This document shows positions 41,708-51,900 of a stretch of 64,000 nucleotides of DNA, piece after piece. How positions within the stretch are numbered: the stretch's first letter is position 1; each line of letters starts with the position of its first letter. The stretch is from DASSUC01 sp035649895 (GTDB taxonomy: Bacteria; Actinomycetota; Actinomycetes; Mycobacteriales; Micromonosporaceae): positions 7,670-71,669 of the forward strand of contig DASRIS010000191.1 in assembly GCA_035649895.1 (NCBI GenBank). Reading direction: 5' to 3'. The position numbers were made by a program, and so were the translations under genes. Under the pieces are notes generated by a model. The model did no database searches and was not told the DNA's origin. It saw only the letters and a list, made by a program, of their open reading frames with translations.

Positions 41708-42666
41708 ACCTGCGCTGGCCCCCGCCTCCCGGCGGCGCCCCAGGCCCCTACGGCCCGGGTAACAGCGCCCCGCGTACGGGCCGGCCGACGCTGCCCAGCC
41801 CGCCGACCGAGCTGGTGCGAACCCCGCACGGAGTGGCGCTGGAGTGCCTGGCCACCGGTGCCGGCGAGCCGGTCACGGTGTTCGCGCACGGTCTGGGCCA
41901 GGGCATCGCGCAGACCCGCCCGTTCGGCAGCGGGGTCACCGGGCGCAAGGTCTTCTTCCAGTTCCGCGGGCACGGGCGTTCGGCCGTACCAGATGGTCAT
42001 TGGGCCTATGCCGACCTCGCCCGCGACCTGCGGGCGGTGGCCGACCTGTCCGGCGCCACCCGGGCGGTCGGGGTCAGCCTCGGCGCCGGGGCACTGTGCC
42101 ACCTGCTGGCCGACCACCCGACCCGGTTCACCCGCGTCGTGCTCCTCCTCCCCTCGGTCCTCGACACCCCGCGCCCCACGGCCGCCCGCGAGCGGCTCGC
42201 CGCCCTGCTGGCCGCGGCGACCGCCGGCGACGCCGCTGCGGTTGCCGAGGCGGTGCTGCCGGAGGTACCACCGCAGGTGCGCAGCACCCCGGCCGGCTGG
42301 GCCTACCTGCGCCAGCGGGTCGACCAGCTGATGCGGGACGGGCTGGCGCCGGCTCTCGCCGCGCTCCCCGATGAGGTGGCCGTCGCCGACCCCAGCCGCC
42401 TGCGGGAGGTGAGGGCGCCGGTGCTGGTGGTCGCGACCGCAGGGGACGACCTGCACCCGGCCGCCGTCGCGGAGCGGCTCGCCGCCGCGCTGCCCCGGGC
42501 GACCCTGCACGTGTACGACGAGCCGGGCCTGCTCTGGGCACACCGGGACGACCTGCGGCGGCGCGTCTCGACCTTCCTCAACGAGGACGCCGGCTTCCTT
42601 GACGGCTTCCCCAACGAGGCCCCCGGCCGCGAGGAGGGTGGGGCCGCGTCCTCGCCCGGCGGGTAA
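41704..42666 (+). CDS. Alpha/beta hydrolase
   Basis: A 320-residue protein with a Pro/Gly-rich N-terminus and an alpha/beta hydrolase fold: VTVFAHGLGQGIAQTRPF for the oxyanion loop, GVSLGAGALCHLLADHP with the nucleophile serine in G-V-S-L-G, and VLVVATAGDDLHPAAVAERLA with an acid. A terminal His of the triad is plausible in GLLWAHRDDL. It resembles small esterase/lactonase-type enzymes; substrate unknown. GTG at 41704 overlaps the DUF2516 stop. Confidence 0.88.
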   Translation: MNLRWPPPPGGAPGPYGPGNSAPRTGRPTLPSPPTELVRTPHGVALECLATGAGEPVTVFAHGLGQGIAQTRPFGSGVTGRKVFFQFRGHGRSAVPDGHWAYADLARDLRAVADLSGATRAVGVSLGAGALCHLLADHPTRFTRVVLLLPSVLDTPRPTAARERLAALLAAATAGDAAAVAEAVLPEVPPQVRSTPAGWAYLRQRVDQLMRDGLAPALAALPDEVAVADPSRLREVRAPVLVVATAGDDLHPAAVAERLAAALPRATLHVYDEPGLLWAHRDDLRRRVSTFLNEDAGFLDGFPNEAPGREEGGAASSPGG

Positions 42667-42677
42667 GGTGCGGACGC

Positions 42678-43415
42678 ATGGGCGTGACGCAGCATGGACG
42701 TACCCACCGCCTGGACCTCGCCGACCCGAGCCTGCGGGAGTGGGAGTGCACGGTCCTCGACGTCGACCCGCAGGCCGGCATCGTGCTGGACCGGTCCGCG
42801 TTCTACCCCGGCGGTGGCGGGCAGCCGCCCGACCACGGCGTGCTGCTGTGGCAGGGCGTGCAGACCCGGATCGCCGGCACCCGTAAGGGCGACGACCTCT
42901 ACCTCATCCCGGTGGAGGGCGACCCGCTGCCCCCGGTGGGCGCGACCGTTGTGGGCGCGGTCGAGGACGAGCGGCGCACGCTGCTGATGCGTACCCATTC
43001 GGGGTTGCACGTGCTCTGCGGCGTGGTGTTCCGGGACTTCGGCGCCCTGGTCACCGGCGGCAACATGGAGCCGGGCGAGGCGCGGATGGACTTCAACCTG
43101 CCGCAGGTGCCGGCCGACTTCAAGACGCGGCTGGAGGAGCTGGTCAACGCCGAGGTCGCGGCCGACCGGCGGGTGGTCACCAGGGTGCTGCCGCGCGAGG
43201 ACGCGCTGGCCATCCCGGACATCATCCGTACCTCGGCGAACCTGATCCCGGACGATGAGGCGGAGATCCGCGTGGTGGACATCGTCGGGCTGGACGTGCA
43301 GGCCGACGGGGGCACGCACGTGGCGTCCACCGCGCAGGTGGGCAAGCTCGTCGTGGCCAAGGTCGAGAGCAAGGGCAAGGCGAACCGACGGGTACGCGTC
43401 CGGCTGGCCCAATGA
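42678..43415 (+). CDS. Alanyl-tRNA editing protein (AlaX type)
   Basis: A 245-residue protein homologous to the editing domain of alanyl-tRNA synthetase. It has the zinc motif parts HSGLHVLCGVVF and GLDVQADGGTHVAST, and DRSAFYPGGGGQPPDHG. AlaX proteins hydrolyse mischarged Ser-tRNA(Ala) or Gly-tRNA(Ala). ATG at 42678 is 11 bases after the hydrolase stop, and the stop overlaps the EI24 gene start as ATGA, so the genes form an operon. Confidence 0.93.
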   Translation: MGVTQHGRTHRLDLADPSLREWECTVLDVDPQAGIVLDRSAFYPGGGGQPPDHGVLLWQGVQTRIAGTRKGDDLYLIPVEGDPLPPVGATVVGAVEDERRTLLMRTHSGLHVLCGVVFRDFGALVTGGNMEPGEARMDFNLPQVPADFKTRLEELVNAEVAADRRVVTRVLPREDALAIPDIIRTSANLIPDDEAEIRVVDIVGLDVQADGGTHVASTAQVGKLVVAKVESKGKANRRVRVRLAQ

Positions 43416-44164
43416 AGCTGACCGGCTTCTTCGTCGGGGTGGGCCTGCTCGCGCGGGGTATCGGCGGGTACGCCCGCAGCCCGCGGCTGCTGGCGCTGGG
43501 GCTGGTCCCGGCGCTGATCTCGGCGGTGATCTTCTCGGCTGCGTTCGGGGTGCTGCTCTACTTCGTCTCGGACATCGTGGGCTGGCTGACCGGGTTCGTC
43601 GACGGCTGGCCCGAGGGCTTGCGGGACGTGGTGGAGCTCGGCGCGACGCTGGCCGTCCTCGGCCTGGGCGGGCTGCTCACGGTGCTGACTTTTACGGCGG
43701 TCACGCTGCTGGTCGGTGACCCGTTCTACGAGAAGATCTCGGAGCGGGTCGAGCGGCGGTACGGCGGCGCGCCGGGCGCGGTGGACCTGCCCTGGCACAG
43801 CTCCTGGCGGCGCAGCGCAGCCGACTCGGTACGGCTGCTGCTCACCTCCCTCGCCTTTGGTGTCCCGCTGTTCCTGTGCGGGTTCATCCCGGTGGTGGGG
43901 CAGACGGTCGTGCCGGTCGCTGGCGCGCTGGTCGGCGGGTGGTTCCTGGCGCTGGAGCTGGTCGGGGTGGCGTTCGCGCGGCGCGGGCTGCGGCTGGCCG
44001 ACCGGCGGGCGGCGCTGCGCAGGCACCGGCCGATGGCGCTCGGCTTCGGGGTGGCGGTGTTCGCCTGCTTCCTCATCCCGCTCGGCGCGGTGCTGGTCAT
44101 GCCGGCCGCGGTGGCCGGCGGCACGTTGCTGGCCCGGCGCGTGCTCGGCCAGCCCATCGCCTGA
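43412..44164 (+). CDS. EI24 domain membrane protein
   Basis: A 250-residue protein with about four to five membrane helices and the EI24 domain pattern (FFVGVGLLARGIGGYARSPRLL; DPFYEKISERVERRYGG; VPLFLCGFIPVVGQTVVPVAGALVGG). EI24/CysZ-like proteins include the E. coli sulfate transporter CysZ; the actinobacterial members are uncharacterised. ATGA overlap with the AlaX gene. Confidence 0.88.
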   Translation: MKLTGFFVGVGLLARGIGGYARSPRLLALGLVPALISAVIFSAAFGVLLYFVSDIVGWLTGFVDGWPEGLRDVVELGATLAVLGLGGLLTVLTFTAVTLLVGDPFYEKISERVERRYGGAPGAVDLPWHSSWRRSAADSVRLLLTSLAFGVPLFLCGFIPVVGQTVVPVAGALVGGWFLALELVGVAFARRGLRLADRRAALRRHRPMALGFGVAVFACFLIPLGAVLVMPAAVAGGTLLARRVLGQPIA

Positions 44165-44179
44165 GAAGCAGGCCCTGGA

Positions 44180-44590
44180 CTACGGCAGGAGGGTGAACGC
44201 GGGGACGTGGGTGGGGCGGATGATGCTGAAGTGACGGTGGTCGAGGGTGGCGATGGCGACCGCGCCGAACCGTTCGGCGATGGCGACGACGAACGCGTCA
44301 GCGGTGCCCAACGGAAGGTCGGCGTAGCGTTCGACTAGGTAGGCGGCTCGGGTTACGTCGGCGGTGCTTACGGCGACCAGTTCGTAGACACTCTCGGCCA
44401 CATCCCGCAGGAAGTCAGCCTCAGCATGAGCGCCGGCGCGACTGGCCAGCATATAGCCGATCTCGGTGAGCAGCGGCTGCGCTAGCAGCAACGGGCCGGG
44501 ATAGTTCTGCAGCAGGTCGGCGCAGCGTTGATGGTCAGCGTCCTTGCGGTTGGCGTTGGCGATGACCGGGCCGGTGTCGATGACGATCAC
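44180..44590 (-). CDS. vapC: Type II toxin VapC (PIN domain)
   Basis: The 136-residue PIN-domain protein has the acidic metal ligands D5 (VIVIDTGP), E43 (LLTEIGYM), D98 (GTADAFVV) and D117 (ATLDHRHF). PIN toxins cleave RNA, often tRNA, and are held inactive by the cognate antitoxin. GTG at 44590 overlaps the antitoxin stop as GTGA. Confidence 0.9.
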   Translation of the reverse strand: MIVIDTGPVIANANRKDADHQRCADLLQNYPGPLLLAQPLLTEIGYMLASRAGAHAEADFLRDVAESVYELVAVSTADVTRAAYLVERYADLPLGTADAFVVAIAERFGAVAIATLDHRHFSIIRPTHVPAFTLLP

Positions 44591-44811
44591 GCCGGCCTGC
44601 ACTCCTCGGAATCCCACGCCTGCCTGACGATGTCCTTGGACCGGACACCCAGGTCGGGCTCGCCGTCGAAGATCGCGGTGGTGCGGAACCGGCGCACGGG
44701 ACGCTGTTGGCGGTTGGACTCGGCCCACTGGCGCAGCACTTCGAGTGCGGCCGGTAGCCGGTCTTCGGGCACCGCGTCGATCAGGCGATGAGCTTCCTCG
44801 CGAACGGTCAT
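44587..44811 (-). CDS. vapB: VapB-type antitoxin
   Basis: A 74-residue protein beginning MTVREEAHRLIDAVPEDRL, with a helical N-terminal half and a charged C-terminal half that would wrap the toxin (RRFRTTAIFDGEPDLG). It is encoded directly upstream of vapC with a four-base overlap. The ATG at 44811 lies a few bases from a -10 element TACACT, so the transcript may be nearly leaderless. Confidence 0.82.
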   Translation of the reverse strand: MTVREEAHRLIDAVPEDRLPAALEVLRQWAESNRQQRPVRRFRTTAIFDGEPDLGVRSKDIVRQAWDSEECRPA

Positions 44812-44816
44812 ACCCG

Positions 44817-44834
44817 ACAGTGTAGACAGACTGT
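44817..44834 (-). promoter_or_regulatory. vapBC promoter with operator-like inverted repeat
   Basis: On the minus strand TACACT (44824-44819) is a good -10 hexamer, 7 bases before the vapB ATG. ACAGT (44817-44821) and ACTGT (44830-44834) form a short inverted repeat over it, as expected for autoregulation by the VapBC complex. Confidence 0.55.
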
Positions 44835-44940
44835 GGTCCGCCGGGATCGCCAGCGGACCATGGCCGGGTGGATGGTCAGTGCTCGTCGTGGTCCGGTCGG
44901 TGCCCGTCTCCCAATCGCTTATCCTGGCTGGCCAGCCGGT

Positions 44941-45070
44941 CTGGACCGCCTCCAGCAGGACGACGTCGTCGATGGCGAGTACGTCAAAGGGACTCGGCCG
45001 TAGAGCGCCAGGAGTAGGTCCCTCACCCTGCCCTGGCCGGCATCCGGGCGTGCGGATCGTCGGTGTCGAG
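44941..45070 (-). pseudogene. Decayed C-terminal copy of a maleylpyruvate isomerase-like gene
   Basis: This stretch is clearly similar at the DNA level to the 3' end of the intact gene at 52426-53193 (52437-52574). Reading on the minus strand, one frame gives RDLLLALYGRVPL and a second gives PSPFDVLAIDDVVLLEAVQ, matching the intact SDLLLALYGRVPFDVLDVEGD type of ending but separated by a one-base frameshift. The rest of the gene is absent. It is a partial duplicate or remnant 8 kb from its relative. Confidence 0.75.
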
Positions 45071-45289
45071 CCGAGTTCATCTGACCCAACACCACTTGAT
45101 CGAACATTTCGATTGGTATCCCGTGTTGACGGCAACCGTGACGGCAACCCAGGCCACCAACGCGAATCTGTACAGCCAGCCGTCACCTTTCGCCACCCAC
45201 TTCAGTACCCTGGCGCATCCCCATCGCCGGTCGAGGGCAGCACCACGCCGGCCGCACCGCACGGCACGTAATCGATGTAACCTGTTGGC

Positions 45290-45646
45290 GTGAGCCCCGA
45301 ATTCGCCAGAGTCCTGCAAGGCCTGATGGACAATCGCCACCTTTCACCAAGAGCAGTCAGCCGAGCGTCAAGGCGCGCCGAGTCAACCATCAATCAGCTC
45401 CTGAACGGCAGCATTCACCCGTCGGTGGAGATTATTCAGGACATTGCTCCAGTCCTGGAGATGCCGCCGGAAGACTTGCTTGTCATTGCTGGGATACCGG
45501 GACAGCCAGCACCAGGCCGACCTCAGCCATATCCAGCAGCAGCACAGATTGGACAACTAGTTGCCCTCGTCAGCACCCTAACGCCAACACAAGTCGAGGA
45601 GATAATTCATGTCGCCCGTAATGCCAGAGGGGAAATATCTAAGTAG
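45290..45646 (+). CDS. XRE-type HTH protein
   Basis: The 118-residue protein has a weak-GC coding sequence and an HTH of the XRE type at ~5-60: LQGLMDNRHLSPRAVSRASRRA, then ESTINQLLNGSIHPSVEIIQDIAPVLEMPPEDLLV. The C-terminal part (LVALVSTLTPTQVEEIIHVA) is a helix. A -10-like TAACCT lies at ~45278, so the GTG at 45290 may be near the transcript start. It lies upstream and convergent to the RHS gene. Its lower GC suggests acquisition with that locus. Confidence 0.8.
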   Translation: MSPEFARVLQGLMDNRHLSPRAVSRASRRAESTINQLLNGSIHPSVEIIQDIAPVLEMPPEDLLVIAGIPGQPAPGRPQPYPAAAQIGQLVALVSTLTPTQVEEIIHVARNARGEISK

Positions 45647-45968
45647 ATGATCCACCAACTCCGTTGGGCAGCCTTGAGAAGCCCGCAATGCCCCGATCGG
45701 TTCCAGCACTAACCAGCGCACTCTCACTACACCTCACACCAGAGCCCCACCATGCCCTCAGCCTCGACATGCCACAGGAAGCCACTGAACTGCGGGAATG
45801 GCAACAAGTGGCCGGAAGTCGAGTTAGGGTGCCCGCCGGGCAGGTATGCGCTACGCGTTCAACGAACAGCGCTCATGGTCACCCTGGTGGCGCCTACGGA
45901 TCGCCGCACACAGAATGTGAATAGCGGACGATCCGCAGGCGCCATCATACAAGCGTAGCCGCCAAGAG
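45647..45968. other. Lower-GC intergenic region downstream of the RHS toxin gene
   Basis: About 320 bases with no recognised gene. An immunity gene would be expected here behind the toxin, but I see no minus-strand frame with a start, ribosome binding site and plausible product. Plus-strand frames look non-coding. Confidence 0.5.
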
Positions 45969-48900
45969 TCAGAACCCGAACGGGTTCCACTGAGCACGAC
46001 TCAGGTCAAATCCACGCGCCCCCAAGGAGTCTCGAATGATTCCCTGCGTTGCCACACTTGGCTGATAATGACCCGAGAAATTGTCGAACTGCGTAATGAC
46101 TCCACCCGGCCCAACATCGAAAGTGCCGGCCGCAAGCACCGGGTTGCCGCGCGAAAGACTAGTGTGCCCCGCACCGGGCGCCCTGTCCCAAATACTCTCG
46201 TGGAATGCACGCACAGACCGGTTCGGCATCACCACAAAATGATAGTTCCCCTCCTGGAGGTTCCCGCCGTGGGTCGTCCATGAGTTCATAGGAATCCAGT
46301 CTTGCGGACTGTCGTCAACACCGGGCCGGCCAGCACGCCAGAGTTCTTCACCGCAGTTGTGTACGAGTACCGGTGTGTTGCCGGCTATCACATAGTACGT
46401 GTGGACCATATCAATGGTGAGGTCGTACGTGCTGTGTTCGGCGCGGTACGGCCGGACCGCGGTGACCTGTACGTACGTGCCGGCTGCGGTACGGAGCAGT
46501 TCGCCGGGCTGGAGCTGGCTGGCGTCGATCCAGCGCTGGTGGGTGACGGACCAGAACGGGTGGTTGTCGGTGGTGGTGACGGTGTGTTCGCCGGACTTGT
46601 CGCGGATGGTGAGGTCAACGAAGTGCTTGTCGTTGTCGGTCCGGATCGTGTGCGTGACCTGGCGGTTCTCGGTCCGGCCGGCTGCTGGGTCGGTGGCTTG
46701 GACGGTGTCGCCCGGTTGGACTTCCTCGATGGGCCTGCTGGTGCCGTCGGCAAGCAAGACCCGCGTACCGGCGACGAAGCTGTGCTTGCAGCCCCTCTTG
46801 GTTGCTGCCTTGGCGCGCGCGGCGAGGGCTTTGGCGCGTGCCGCGGCTTCGGCGGCGGCCTTGCGGGCGGCTCGTTCGGCAAGAGCTTTGGCGGCTGCCG
46901 CCTTCTCGGCTGCTGCCTTTGCCGCGGCTGCGGCTGCCGCTTTGGCGCGTGCAGCCGCTTCGGCAGCATTCTTGGCGCCTTCGATGACGGCACGCGCCCA
47001 CTTGACTTCTTGGAAGAACGTGATGACGGCCTTGCCGGCACGGAAGATGGCCTCGGCGATCTTCTTGGCTTTGAAGATCTTTCCCCAGGGTAGGGAGCCG
47101 ACCACGAGCATCACGCAGGCGCCGAGGTCGCCCTTGAGGCAGTTGAGGATGTCGTTGATGCCGAGGAACTCCATGAGGACCTGGCCGCCGGCTTCCAGCA
47201 CCACGTCGAGCAGGCTCTTGCTCTGGATCTGCTGAGCCTTGGCCATGTCCTCGGGACTGACCCCAGTGGTTTCAGGGCTGGTTTCCAGCGGCGTCCCGGC
47301 ACCGTCACCGTTTTCTGGCCTGGCGCCGGTCGGGTCGGTGTAGGCCAGCGGGTTGTTCTCCGCGTACGCATAGGCGGAGACGGCCGCGCCACCCTGGAGC
47401 ATCGGGTCGGTGCTGGTGAACCGGCCGGTGCCGGGGTTGTAGTTGCGGGCGCGGAGGTAGTAGTTGCCGCTGCCGGTGGTGGAGTCCTGGTAGGCGCCGG
47501 TGTATTGCAGCGGGTTGGCCGGGCCGGCGGTGGAGTGCAGCCTCGTGCCGCTGTGTTCCCCACCGTCGGACTGGGGTTGCAGGGTGCCGCCGGTGCGAGG
47601 GTTGCCGAACGGGTCGTAGTCGTACGCGGCAACGGACACTCCGGCCGGGGTGAGCATGTTCGCCACTCCGCCGAGCCAGTCGTGGGTGTAGGAGTGGACC
47701 CCTGTAGCCGGGTCGAGCAGGGCGAGGGGCTCGTCGTCGGGGCCGTAGGTGAAGCCGCGCCGTTCTAGCGGCGTGCCCGTGGCGTTGGTGACGGTGTCTA
47801 GGGCGATCTGGGGAAGGCTCCCCACGACATCCCAGGACCAGCGCTGGGCGGCAGCCCGCTCCCCCTCACCAGCATTGGCGCTCAACCGGAGCCCGGTCGC
47901 GTCGTACGCGTACGTCGCGGTCTGCCCGTCGACGGTGGCCTTGGCGAGCGTGTTGTCCAGGTTGTACGTGAACGTGTCGGGGCCGGCCCGGGTCTGGTTG
48001 CCGTTGAGGTCGTACCCGTAGTCGGTGACCGTGGTCATCGGTCCACTGGTGACGGTCTGCCGGGTGAGCTGGTCGGCGACGTCGTACTGGTAGGTGGTGG
48101 TGGAGCTGCCGGCGGTGCCGGTGCGGGTCTGGCTCGTACGGTTGCCGACCAGGTCGTACGTGTAGTCGATGCGTCCGGCAGCGGGGGCGTCCGGGGCGCA
48201 GGTGGTGGCGGCGTAGCAGGCCGAGGTGACCCGGTCCACACTGTCGTAGGCGTAGGCGACCGACTCGGAGACCCCACCACGGGTGGTGACCACCTTGGTC
48301 GGGTTGCCGACCTGGTCGAGGGTGAGCTGGAAGGCCGAGACCGGGTCCTGCACGCCTGGCGGGACAGGGCTGCCGGGAACACGCGAGGTGCCGATGCCGG
48401 TGAGCCGGCCGGCGTCGTCGTAGCTGCGCTGCTCAGCCAGCCCGGTCCCGGCCGGCAGGGTGGTGCTGGTCCGGCGCCCGGCGACGTCGTAGCCGAACGT
48501 CCAGGTGGCCGGCTGGGCCCCGGCGGTGCCACCGGCGACCGTCAGCTCGCTCATCCGGCTGTCGGCGTCGTACTCGGCGGTGACCTTGGTGCCGTCGGGG
48601 TAGGTGCGGAAGGTGACGTTGCCGCGGACGTCGTACCCGTAGCTGAACGTCTCGGTCCGCCCGCCGGCCTCCTCGCGCACGACCTGGGTGATCTGGTCCT
48701 CGTCGTCGTAGGTGACCTTGCGTACCCCGGTGGGGTCGCCGTAGGAGGTGATCCGGTCCTTGGCGTCGTAGCCCCAGGCGTAGGCCGGGCCGCCGGTGCC
48801 CAGGGTCCGCCGTTCACGGCGGCCGGCGATGTCGTAGGTGTCCACGATGGTGCGTTCGGCCCGCTGGGCGTCGGTGAGCTTCTCGTTCTCCCCGCGGGTC

Positions 48901-51900
48901 AACGCGGAGATGAGGTTGTTCTCGACGTCGTAGCCCAGCTCCACCCGCCGGTTGAGCGGGTCCACCCGGTTGGCCAGCCGCCCGGCCCGGTCGTAGTCGA
49001 GGCGGGTCACGCGCAGGTTCGGGTCGCGCACCGACGCGAGCAGCCCGTCCTCGTGGTAGCTGTAGACGGTCGCGTTGTTGTGCGGGGCCTGCGGGTGGAA
49101 CACCGCGTCCGGGGCGTGCACCGTCTCCAGCTGGTTGTCCTCCCGGTAGCCGTAGTGCGTGGTGTGGCTGCGGGCGTCGGTGACCGAGACCAGCCGGCTG
49201 TTCGCGTCGTACGTGGAGGTCGTGGTGTTGCCGAGCGGGTCGATGACCTTGGTCCGGTTGCCGGCCAGGTCGTACTCGAAGCGGGTGGTGAACCGCTGCG
49301 GGTCGGCGCCGTCGACGTTGCCCCGCGGCTCGGTGACGCTGGCCAGCAGCCCGTCGTCGGTGTAGGTCCAGGTGGTCACCCCGCCAGCTGCGGACACCTC
49401 GCGGATCTTGTTGCCGGCCGCGTCGTAGGTGAACCGGGAGGTGTTGCGACCGGCGTTGGTGATGGTGGTCTGCCGGCCGTTGCGGTCGTACCCCATCGAC
49501 ACCGTCTGGCCGAGCGTGTTGGTGGCGGCGGTGACCTCGCCGGTGTTGGCCCGCTCGAACGTCGAAGGCAGGTTGTGCTCGTCGTTGGTGGCGGTGGTGC
49601 GGTCCAGCTCGTCGACCTTGATGTCCTTATGGACAAACCCACCACCCGGGTACGGCCGGGAGATCCGCACCAGGTTGTCGTTGGCGTCGTAGCGGTAGGT
49701 CGTCGTGAACCGCGCCGGATCCGCACCTGGCACGTTGCCGCGCGGCGAGGTGACCTCGTGCAGCAGCCCCTTGACGTTGTAGCGGTAGGTGGTGACGATG
49801 TCCGGCCCCTGCCCGCCCATCCCCACCCGGACGGCGGCACGCCGCCCCGCGGCGGTGTAGGTGTAGGAGACGGTCCGGCGCGGGTCGGTGACCGAGGCGA
49901 GCCGTCCGTTGTCCAGGTAGGTGTACCTGACCTCCAGCGAGGTGGGGCTGACGCTGGCGGCGACCCGCCCGACCTCGTCGTAGCTGGTGCGCCACGGGTG
50001 TTGCTTGCCCGGCTCCGACACGGACAGGACACGGTCCTGCTCGTCATAGGCGTAGCTGGTGGTGAAGCCGGCCGGGTCGGCCCCGGCGGTGGTGCCACGC
50101 GGGTCGACCGTGGCGATGCGCCGGCCAGCCGCGTCGTAACGCAGCTCGGAGCGGCGGCCCTCCGGGGACACCACGGCCGCCAGCAGCCCCGAGTTGGGCT
50201 GCCCGGCTGGGACGTACTCGAAGCGGGTGACCTTGCCGCGCTGGTCGGTCCGCGTCACAAGCAGGCCCCGCGCGTCGTAGCCGTAGCGGACCGTGTGGCT
50301 CTCTCCGTCCACACTGGACACCAGCTCGTTGAACTCGTTGTACGTGTTCTTCCAGGTGACGCCGTTGGCGTCGACGAACTCGATCGGGTTGTTGCGCGAG
50401 TCGTACCTGGTCTTCTCGTCGAACCCCAGCGGCTGCGGCGCGGCCCGCCGGGTCGGGTTGCCGTTGGTGTCGAACTCGGCCTCGTGCTGGTTATGGCTGC
50501 CGTCAACGACCAGGCCGCGGTTGAGCGAGGCGTCATAGCGGTGGTTGTCGGTGTCACCGTTGCCGCGGCGGCTGTAGATGAGCACGTTGCCGCGGTACTT
50601 GTCGAGAACCACCACGCCGTCGGCGTCGGTGGTCCTCGCTTCCTCCTCGCCAGCCCTCCACTCGAACGTGGTCGCGTTGCCCAGCGCGTCGACCTGGCGC
50701 ACCACGCGACCGGCGTCGTTGTACTCGTTACGGATGAGCACGACCCGGTTTGGCTGCGGGTCCTCCACCTCGGTCAGCAACCCCGCCGGCGAGTAGCCAT
50801 ACCGCCACTGGCGGGCCCGGGCGTCCTTGTAGACGGTGAGCCGCCCGGCCGCGTCGTACTCGTACTGCACCTTGCGCTGGTCGGGCAGCAGGATGTCGCG
50901 GACCAGTCCGCCGCTGACGCGCACCTCGACCTTCCGCCCCGACGGGTCGGTGATCGTGATCCCCGCCGGGGTATAGGCCAGCGTCACCCCGATCCCGCGC
51001 GGGTTGCGGATCGACACCAGCCGGCCCTGGGCGTCGAAGCTGTACCCGGTCTGGCGGAGCGTGACCAGCTCCCAGCCTTCGCCGGCCCGGCGCAGCGTCG
51101 AGCGCAGCCCGGCCGGTCGCGCGTAGGCCCCGTCGACCAGGCGGTACAGCGCCTCCGCACCGTCGTCGGCGCGCACCACCGCGCCCTCCTCGGATGGGGT
51201 GACGCGCATGCCGTACGACCACGCCCAGCCCGGCCCGAACGGCCCCACCGCCGCGTTCGCCGACGAGTACACCCGGGCGGAGGCGAACGGCACGCCGAAC
51301 GAGGCCATCGACAGGTCCTGCTCGACCCGGGCGAACGCCCCGGTCGCGGTGTTCACCCCGTCGCCGCGCACCGCCTGGCGCGCCTGCGTCATGCCCAGCG
51401 CCGTCCCGCACCCGCAGCCGGCGGCCTGGCGGGCCGGGATCGGCGGCGGGACGATCGTGCTACGCGGCCTCGCCGCCGGTGAGGCATCCGAGACCACCTC
51501 GCGGCCGTCGTCGAAGACCGCGGCGACCGTGATGAAGTAGTCTTTCGCCGGGTCCAGCACCCACCCGTCGCCCACCCCGAACGACCGGCAGAACTCCCGC
51601 ACCGCACCGCACGAGGCCACCAGCTCCGACCGCGGCAGAGTCGTCGAAGCCTGCTCCGTGCGCGACGCCGCGTCGTAGAGCCGCACCGTCCATGACGACC
51701 ATGCCGGGTCCTGGTCCCGGACGTCGAAGTAGGCCACCAGCGACGTGTCGCCGAGCACGTAACCAGGGCGCAGCAGCATGTTGGTGAACACCTGCTCGTC
51801 GGCTGCCGTCAGCGGCACCTGGCCCGGTTTGCGCACCTGCGCCCATTGCTCGGTCGAGAGTGGCGTAGGCGTACTGCCTGCCCGGACCCCGGCCGGCACC

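Noticed and set aside
45664..45958. Plus-strand small frames downstream of the XRE gene
   Set aside because: No ribosome binding site and no plausible product; considered as an immunity gene for the toxin and discarded because of strand and lack of features.
49053..51482. 809-codon plus-strand frame opposite the RHS gene
   Set aside because: Shadow produced by repetitive high-GC coding sequence of the RHS repeats.
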